Of a stretch of DNA of 64,000 nucleotides, positions 58,781 through 64,000 are shown in pieces. Source of the DNA: Agromyces larvae (GTDB lineage: Bacteria; Actinomycetota; Actinomycetes; Actinomycetales; Microbacteriaceae). The DNA lies in contig NZ_CP094528.1 of NCBI RefSeq assembly GCF_022811705.1, positions 1,798,001 to 1,862,000 on the forward strand. Reading direction: 5' to 3'. Position 1 is the first letter of the stretch. Each line of letters starts with the position of its first letter. Both the position numbers and the translations under genes were made by a program. The notes beneath the pieces are model-generated. The model searched no databases. It had not been told where the DNA came from and worked only from the letters and a program-made list of their open reading frames with translations.

Positions 58781-60256
58781 GTCGAACTCACGCCGATGCC
58801 GCCGACGCACCCCGAGGTCGGCCAACCCGATCGCCAGCGCGACCGACACCAGCACCGCGACCGACAGCATGCCGAGGCCGTACGCGTCGTGGTAGACGCC
58901 GAGGTCGGGTTCGCCGGAGCCCGCCTCGCGGAAGATCGTCGAATAGAACAGCGACAGGGCGATCGCCGTGCCCACCGCCGTGCCGATGCGCTGCCCCAAC
59001 TGGCCCACCGACCCCGCGAGCCCGCCCTGGCGCACCGGGATGTCGGCGAGCGCGAGCGTCTGGTTCGGCGAGATCACGAGGCCGCCGCCGAACCCGCCGA
59101 CCACCATGGCGCCGGCCATCGCCCACGGCGTGATCGCCGCCGGGGTCGACAGCGCCGCCACCACGAGCAGCACCACGCCGACCAGCACGATCACGATGCC
59201 CCACACCACCAGCTTGCGACCGTAGCGCTCGACCAGCAGGCCGCCGCGCCACGAGGTGAACGCGCTCAGCAGGGCGAACCCGATCGACACCATGCCCGCG
59301 TACACCGGCGCGAGACCGAGCCCGTGCTGCAGGTAGAGCGTCGTCAACAGGAACATCGACGGCAGCGCCGCGAAGTACACCGTCGCGAGCGCCGTGCCGT
59401 TGCGGTACGACGAGATGCGGAACAACGACAACGGCACCAGCGGATGCCGCCCCGACGCCGCGTATCGTCGCTCCCACGCGAGGAAGGCGCTGACCGCGAG
59501 CACGAACACGACCAGCAGCCACCACCGCGACGGCTCATCGCTCGGCGACCCCGTCGTGAACAGGAACGGCCACATCAGCGAGACCACCGACACGGCGAAG
59601 AGCGCCAACCCCAGCGGGTCGAGCTCGAGCGGCCTGCGCTGCGGGTGCCGGGTCTGCGGCAGCACCCACACGGCGAGTGCGATCGCGCCGAGGGCGAGCG
59701 GCACGTTGATCCAGAAGATCCACCGCCAGCCGTCGGCCGGGCCGCCGAGGAGGATGAGCAACCCGCCGAGCGTGGGACCGAACGCGGTCGACAGGCCGAT
59801 CGTGGCGCCGAAGATGCCGAACGCGCGGCCGCGCTCGGCGCCCTGGAACAGCTCCTGCACGAGGCCGAGCACCTGCGGCATCTGGATGCCCGCGCCCACG
59901 CCCTGCACGAGCCGGGCGGCCAGCAGCACCGCGCCCGTCGGCGCGAGCGCGCATGCGATGCTCGACAGGGTGAAGATCGCCAGGCCGACGACGAACAGCG
60001 TCTTGCGCGATCGCTGGTCGCCGAGCCGGCCCGCCGGCACGAGCGTCAGCCCGAAGGTGAGCACGTAGCCCGACACGATGAGCTGCAACTCGGTCGACCC
60101 CGCGCCGAACGCCTCCTCGATGGAGGGCAGTGCCACGTTGACCTTGGTGAGGTCGAGGATGGTGAGCGCGGCGACGGCCACGCACACCCAGTACGCCCGC
60201 CAGCGCTTGGCCGGCGTGAGCGGGATGGATCCGGTGGGCATCGCGCTGGACGACAT
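58778..60256 (-). CDS. MFS exporter, DHA2 type
   Basis: A 492-residue, 14-helix DHA2 drug exporter: motif A-like GRLGDQRSRKTLFVVGL after helix 2, motif C-like region ARLVQGVGAGIQMP near 120, and GPTLGGLL. The ATG at 60256 follows TAGGCT by 7 nt. It is divergent from the cysteine-rich small protein gene. Substrate unknown. Confidence 0.9.
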   Translation of the reverse strand: MSSSAMPTGSIPLTPAKRWRAYWVCVAVAALTILDLTKVNVALPSIEEAFGAGSTELQLIVSGYVLTFGLTLVPAGRLGDQRSRKTLFVVGLAIFTLSSIACALAPTGAVLLAARLVQGVGAGIQMPQVLGLVQELFQGAERGRAFGIFGATIGLSTAFGPTLGGLLILLGGPADGWRWIFWINVPLALGAIALAVWVLPQTRHPQRRPLELDPLGLALFAVSVVSLMWPFLFTTGSPSDEPSRWWLLVVFVLAVSAFLAWERRYAASGRHPLVPLSLFRISSYRNGTALATVYFAALPSMFLLTTLYLQHGLGLAPVYAGMVSIGFALLSAFTSWRGGLLVERYGRKLVVWGIVIVLVGVVLLVVAALSTPAAITPWAMAGAMVVGGFGGGLVISPNQTLALADIPVRQGGLAGSVGQLGQRIGTAVGTAIALSLFYSTIFREAGSGEPDLGVYHDAYGLGMLSVAVLVSVALAIGLADLGVRRRHRREFD

Positions 60257-60263
60257 CGGGTTC

Positions 60264-60269
60264 AGCCTA
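60264..60269 (-). promoter_or_regulatory. -10 box of DHA2 gene (leaderless)
   Basis: TAGGCT on the minus strand, 7 nt before the ATG at 60256. Confidence 0.5.
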
Positions 60270-60298
60270 GGCGGTGCGGATTCCCAGTTCGGCCGGGG

Positions 60299-60304
60299 TA
60301 GGCT
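60299..60304 (+). promoter_or_regulatory. -10 box upstream of the 42-residue gene
   Basis: TAGGCT, 46 nt before the ATG at 60351; because the spacing is longer, that message would have a short leader with GAGAGG as ribosome-binding site. Confidence 0.4.
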
Positions 60305-60350
60305 GCGAGTCGGCCGGAACGGGTTCGGCCGCAACGAGAGGATGCTCCGG

Positions 60351-60479
60351 ATGTGCTACCCCGTCGCGTGCGACGTCTGCGGCAAGGTCACCTGGGCCGG
60401 TTGCGGCGAACACATCGAGCAGGCGTTGGCCGGTGTGCCCGAAGCCGACCGCTGCGGCGGCCACGCCGAGACGGCCTGA
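60351..60479 (+). CDS. 42-residue cysteine-rich small protein
   Basis: Starts MCYPVACDVCGKVTWAGCGE and ends CGGHAETA. Five cysteines and two histidines in 42 residues (CDVC, GCGEH, CGGH) look like a zinc-binding knuckle. Similar tiny proteins occur in many actinobacteria without known function. GAGAGG lies 9 nt upstream. It ends 3 nt before the convergent iron-ABC ATPase stop. Confidence 0.75.
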   Translation: MCYPVACDVCGKVTWAGCGEHIEQALAGVPEADRCGGHAETA

Positions 60480-60482
60480 CCC

Positions 60483-61298
60483 TCAGCCCGCGGCGGCCGC
60501 ACGCGTGCGGTGCCGCCCGATCGGGATGACGAGCGGGGTTCCGCTCAGGGGGTCGGCGATCACCTCGCAGCGCAGGTCGAACACCTGCTCGACGAGCGGC
60601 GCGGTCACCACCTCGTTCGGCGCGCCCTCGGCGACGATGCGACCGTCGCGCATCGCGATGACGTGGTCGGCGTACCGGCACGCGAGGCCCAACTCGTGCA
60701 GCACCATGACCACGGTGGTGCCGCGTTCGCGGTTGAGGTCGGCGAGCAGGTCGAGCACCTCGACCTGGTAGTTCACGTCGAGGAACGTGGTGGGCTCGTC
60801 GAGCAGCAGGATGTCGGTCTCCTGCGCGAGGGCCATCGCGATCCAGACCCGTTGGCGCTGACCGCCCGAGAGCTCGAGCACGCGACGCTGCATCAGGTCG
60901 ACGGTGCCGGTCGCGGCGAGCGCCCGGTCGACCGCGGCTTCGTCGGCGGCCGTCCAACGGCGGAACCAGCCCTGGTGCGGGTACCGGCCGCGGCCGACCA
61001 GGTCGCCCACGGTGATCGAGTCGGGCGCGATCGGCGACTGCGGCAGCAGGCCGACGATGCGGGCCAGGTCGGCCGGGCGCATGGCGTGCACGGATGCTCC
61101 GTCGAGCACGACCTCGCCCGAGCGCGGTGCGAGCAGGCGTGCGACGCCCCGCAGCAGGGTCGACTTGCCCGAGGCGTTGGCGCCGATGATCGCGGTCATC
61201 CGCCCGGGCGGGATGCGCGTGGACACCCCGCGCACGATGTCGTCGCCGTCGTACCCGAGCGTCAGGTCGCGGATGTCGAGTTCGCGGTCGGCGCTCAT
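60483..61298 (-). CDS. Iron-siderophore ABC ATPase (FecE-like)
   Basis: A 271-residue ATPase of FecCD-type importers: Walker A GANASGKSTLL, Q-loop LLPQSPIAPD, signature LSGGQRQRVWIA, Walker B ILLLDEPTTFLD. Starts in an ATGA overlap with the upstream permease gene, with GGAAGGTGG nearby. It powers uptake by the two permeases encoded upstream. Confidence 0.93.
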   Translation of the reverse strand: MSADRELDIRDLTLGYDGDDIVRGVSTRIPPGRMTAIIGANASGKSTLLRGVARLLAPRSGEVVLDGASVHAMRPADLARIVGLLPQSPIAPDSITVGDLVGRGRYPHQGWFRRWTAADEAAVDRALAATGTVDLMQRRVLELSGGQRQRVWIAMALAQETDILLLDEPTTFLDVNYQVEVLDLLADLNRERGTTVVMVLHELGLACRYADHVIAMRDGRIVAEGAPNEVVTAPLVEQVFDLRCEVIADPLSGTPLVIPIGRHRTRAAAAG

Positions 61299-62377
61299 GC
61301 GCCACCTTCCCTTCCGGCTCGGATCAGGAGCCAGGCGATGTACGGCGCCCCGACCAGGCCGGTGACGATGCCCGTCGAGATCGGCGTGGGCAGGGCGTGC
61401 TGGGCGATGAGGTCGGCGACCTGCACGATGATCGCGCCGGCCAGGGCGGCCGCGAGCACGCGGTCGCCCGCGCGACCCAGCAGCCGTGCCGAGATCGGCC
61501 CCGCCATGAGCGCGACGAACGCGATCGGCCCGGCGGCCGCCGTCGCGAGCGCGACCAGCACGACGGCGATGCCGAGCAGCACGACGGTGTCGCGCTCGAC
61601 CCGCAGGCCCAGGCTGCTGGCCCGATCGCCGCCGAGCTCGAGCACCCCGAGCCGACGCGTCCAGGCCGCGGCGGCGGGCAGCAGCACGACGATCGCGACC
61701 GCGAGCACGAGGAGGTCGGTCGCGCTCGCCATGCCGGCCGAACCGACCAGCCAGGTCATCGCCGCACGCGCGTCGGTGATGTCGGCACGTGCGATGAGGA
61801 ACGAGGTGATCGACTCGCAGCACGCGGCCACGCCGACGCCGACGAGGATGAACCGCGTGCCCGCGAGCCCGCCGCGCCACGCGAGCAGGAACACCAGCGC
61901 GGCCACGCCGAGCCCGCCGGCCACCGCGGCGGCCGAGAGCCCGACGCCGGTGAGCCCGAGCACGGTGATGCCGGCGACCGTCGCGGTGCTCGCGCCGGCG
62001 GAGATGCCGATCAGGTCGGGTGCGGCGAGCGGGTTGCGCAGCAGCCGCTGGAAGATCGAGCCGGATGCTCCGAGCGCGAGCCCGACCAGCACCGCCGTGA
62101 TCGCCCGGGGCATGCGCAGGCCCCGCACGATGAAGTCGGTCGCCGGGTCGCCGAAGCCGAGCGCGGATGCGAGCACGTCCAGCGGGGGCAGCAGCACGCT
62201 GCCGACGGTCATCGAGGTGACGAACAGCACCGCGCACACCGCCGCGAGCGACGCGGTGACGACCGCCGCGCGCCGACTCCGCGACATCCGGTCGGCATGG
62301 AACGACCCGCCCGCCGCGACCGACGCACCCGAGGGCCGCGTCCTCGCGCTCGCGTGGATCCGCCCGGTGGCGCTCAC
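61295..62377 (-). CDS. FecCD-type permease, second subunit
   Basis: A 360-residue FecCD permease with ~10 helices. Motifs: GLRMPRAITAVLVGLALGASG, NPLAAPDLIGISAGAS and AGPIAFVALMAG. The GTG start overlaps the stop of the first permease gene (GTGA). A hydrophilic N-terminal extension of about 35 residues precedes helix 1. Confidence 0.92.
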   Translation of the reverse strand: MSATGRIHASARTRPSGASVAAGGSFHADRMSRSRRAAVVTASLAAVCAVLFVTSMTVGSVLLPPLDVLASALGFGDPATDFIVRGLRMPRAITAVLVGLALGASGSIFQRLLRNPLAAPDLIGISAGASTATVAGITVLGLTGVGLSAAAVAGGLGVAALVFLLAWRGGLAGTRFILVGVGVAACCESITSFLIARADITDARAAMTWLVGSAGMASATDLLVLAVAIVVLLPAAAAWTRRLGVLELGGDRASSLGLRVERDTVVLLGIAVVLVALATAAAGPIAFVALMAGPISARLLGRAGDRVLAAALAGAIIVQVADLIAQHALPTPISTGIVTGLVGAPYIAWLLIRAGREGGA

Positions 62378-63387
62378 AGCTCGACGCTCCGCCGCATCCG
62401 CACCAGCGCGACGAACACGGGCGCGCCCACGATGCCCACGATCACGCCGACCTGCACCTCGGCGGGCGCGACCACCACGCGGCCGAGCACATCGCACGCG
62501 AGCAGCAACGTCGGGCCGAGCACCAGGCTGAACGGCAGGATCCAGCGGTAGTCGGGCCCGGTGGCGAGGCGCGCCAGGTGCGGCACCATGAGCCCGACGA
62601 ACGCGATCGGGCCGCACGCCGCCGTCGCGGCGCCGCACAGCACCGCCACGACCGCGAACAGGACGCCCCGCGTCATCCGCACCCTCGTGCCGAGCGATCG
62701 GGCCAGATCGTCGCCGAGCGCGAGCGCGTTCAGCGGACGCGCCGCGAACATCGCGACCGCGAGGCCTGCCGCCAGGAACGGCCAGAGCTGGCCGATCACC
62801 GGCCAGTACCGCCCCGCGAGTGCACCGACCTGCCAGAACCGCAGCTCGTTCAGCGCGTCGACGTGCATGAGCACGAGCGCCGACGTCAGCGACGACGCGA
62901 CCGCGGTGACGACCACGCCGGCGAGCGCGAGCTTGGTCGGCGTCGCGCCTTCGCGTCCGAACGACGCGATGCCGTACACGGTCACGGTCGCCAGGCCGGC
63001 GCCGAGGAACGCGAACCAGACCGCCGCGCCGACCGCGCCCGAGCCGGCCACGGTCACGGCGAGGACGACGGCGAGTGCCGCCCCCGAGTTGATGCCGAGC
63101 ACGCCGGGGTCGGCGAGCGGGTTGCGCGCCACCCCCTGCAGCAGCGCCCCGCTGACTGCGAGCGCCGCGCCGACGAGGAGGCCGAGCACGGTCCGCGGCA
63201 CCCGCATGTCGAGCAGCACGGTCAGCTCGGTCGGGGTGAGCGCACCGCCGGCGGTGATCGCCCGGGATCCGAGCAGGATGCTCGCCGCACACGCCGCGCC
63301 GAGCGCGAGCACCGAGACCGCGAGTGCCGCCGCGAGCCCGAGCCCACCGCGACGGCGGACGGGCGGGCGCGTGGCGGCCTGCGTCAT
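62374..63387 (-). CDS. FecCD-type permease, first subunit
   Basis: A 337-residue FecCD permease: RVPRTVLGLLVGAALAVSGALLQ, NPLADPGVLGINSGAAL and GPIAFVGLMVPHLARL. The ATG at 63387 (GAGG 12 nt upstream) lies 13 nt after the binding-protein gene; an earlier in-frame ATG at 63429 would overlap it. It forms a heterodimer with the second permease. Confidence 0.92.
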   Translation of the reverse strand: MTQAATRPPVRRRGGLGLAAALAVSVLALGAACAASILLGSRAITAGGALTPTELTVLLDMRVPRTVLGLLVGAALAVSGALLQGVARNPLADPGVLGINSGAALAVVLAVTVAGSGAVGAAVWFAFLGAGLATVTVYGIASFGREGATPTKLALAGVVVTAVASSLTSALVLMHVDALNELRFWQVGALAGRYWPVIGQLWPFLAAGLAVAMFAARPLNALALGDDLARSLGTRVRMTRGVLFAVVAVLCGAATAACGPIAFVGLMVPHLARLATGPDYRWILPFSLVLGPTLLLACDVLGRVVVAPAEVQVGVIVGIVGAPVFVALVRMRRSVEL

Positions 63388-63400
63388 TCGATCGCCCGCC

Positions 63401-64000
63401 TCACTCGACGACGAGATCGGGGTTCGCACCCTCGACGAACGCGGTGAGTGCCTGCAACTGGGCGGTGTAGTCGGGGTAGGTGTGCAGCCAGTAGGCCGGC
63501 CACGTGGTGGTCTGGCCCGCGGCGAACGCCGCGATCTGCGACGAGATCGGCTGGTCGGCGAGGGTCTGCTCGTTCGCCGGGTGGTTGCGGTCGTCGAAGA
63601 GCAGCACGTCCGCCTGGTAGGCGTCGGCGTTCTCGAAGCTCAGCGTCTGCCAGTACGGGAAGTCGGGGTCGGGCTCGCTCGGCACGATGATGTCGAGGCC
63701 CCACGAGCGCAGGTCGAGCAGCTCGGGCGCGTACTCGGGCACGGCGATCGCGTAGCTGTCGTCGTACGGGCTGATCGCGAGCGCAGTGAGCCCGGGCTTG
63801 GCCGCCACCGCCTCCTGGAAGGCGGCGACCGCGTCGTCGAACTCCGCACGCTGCGCGTCGATCACCGCGGTGTCGGCGCCGAGCGACTCGGCGAGTTCGG
63901 CGTAGCCCTCGATGAGGTCGACGATCGAGTCGCCCTGAGCGGCACCAACGACCGGCGCCAGCTCGCCGAGCTTCTTGCTCGACTCCTCGACGCCGTCCTC
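63401..64000 (-). CDS. Iron-siderophore binding protein, 5-prime end missing
   Basis: The C-terminal ~199 codons of an ABC substrate-binding protein (FepB/FhuD-like). The frame is open to the right edge, so the gene starts outside. Visible: a long helix region (AQRAEFDDAVAAFQEAVA), LLDLRSWGLDIIVPSE, a PDFPYWQTLSFENADAYQA strand/helix, and WPAYWLHTYPDYTAQLQALTAF near the end. It is the first gene seen of the importer operon. Confidence 0.88.
   Translation of the reverse strand, partial: EDGVEESSKKLGELAPVVGAAQGDSIVDLIEGYAELAESLGADTAVIDAQRAEFDDAVAAFQEAVAAKPGLTALAISPYDDSYAIAVPEYAPELLDLRSWGLDIIVPSEPDPDFPYWQTLSFENADAYQADVLLFDDRNHPANEQTLADQPISSQIAAFAAGQTTTWPAYWLHTYPDYTAQLQALTAFVEGANPDLVVE

Overview
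The window is a gene-dense, roughly 70% G+C chromosomal segment. Gene content, leaderless start signals and the 16S/23S termini point to an actinobacterium of the Microbacteriaceae (Agromyces-like; the family is fairly safe, the genus is a guess). I see no phage, plasmid, transposase or CRISPR array, and no biosynthetic gene cluster.

Layout. 1-8.6 kb: a conserved actinobacterial housekeeping block on the minus strand (metG-tatD-rsmA-ispE, then rsmI divergent from the mannosyltransferase gene pmt). It matches the Mycobacterium order but lacks rpfB between tatD and rsmA. 8.6-11.1 kb: a minus-strand operon (four-helix membrane protein, small Cro-type repressor, an internally deleted dehydrogenase and an intact dehydrogenase) behind a strong promoter with two near-identical 18-bp palindromes, followed by a guanidinium exporter with a guanidine-III riboswitch. 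11.3-16.6 kb: isochorismatase-like hydrolase, MFS exporter, and a membrane protein/histidine kinase/response regulator operon. 16.7-23.3 kb: DUF4232 membrane protein, MetY plus a CoA-binding protein, and a 1097-residue SARP/AfsR-type regulator. 23.3-29 kb: DrrAB-type ABC exporter, an HTH/Clp-N pair with a palindromic promoter, serine dehydratase and two rhodaneses. 29-36.5 kb: M18 peptidase, a J-domain/NERD protein, DUF1761 protein, a methyltransferase, PnuC and a DUF255 thioredoxin-fold protein.

36.5-42.4 kb: a complete rRNA operon on the minus strand (16S-23S-5S, no tRNA in the spacer) with a promoter, boxA-like antitermination signals, processing stems and a terminator. 42.5-58.7 kb: two aldo/keto reductases, the large helicase HrpA, ArsR/SRPBCC pair, MFS proteins, a DUF4349 lipoprotein, an acyl-CoA dehydrogenase, a fructosamine-kinase-family protein, an AlaX-like hydrolase, a KhtTU-like K+/H+ antiporter pair, and a luciferase-like oxidoreductase facing an F420-reductase-like protein. 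58.8-64 kb: DHA2 exporter divergent from a 42-residue cysteine-rich protein, then an iron-siderophore ABC importer running off the right edge.

Most noteworthy signals: a GC-rich dispersed repeat that lies inside tatD and hrpA, always read in the frame giving P-S-T-G-S-G, and expanded in hrpA into an 18-bp tandem array; the twin-operator promoter of the repressor/membrane-protein operon; the palindromic promoter of the HTH/Clp-N pair; and a consistent TAnnnT box 6-8 nt before start codons, indicating leaderless transcripts. Nothing here proves a wholly new system; the repeat and the two autoregulated modules deserve the closest look.
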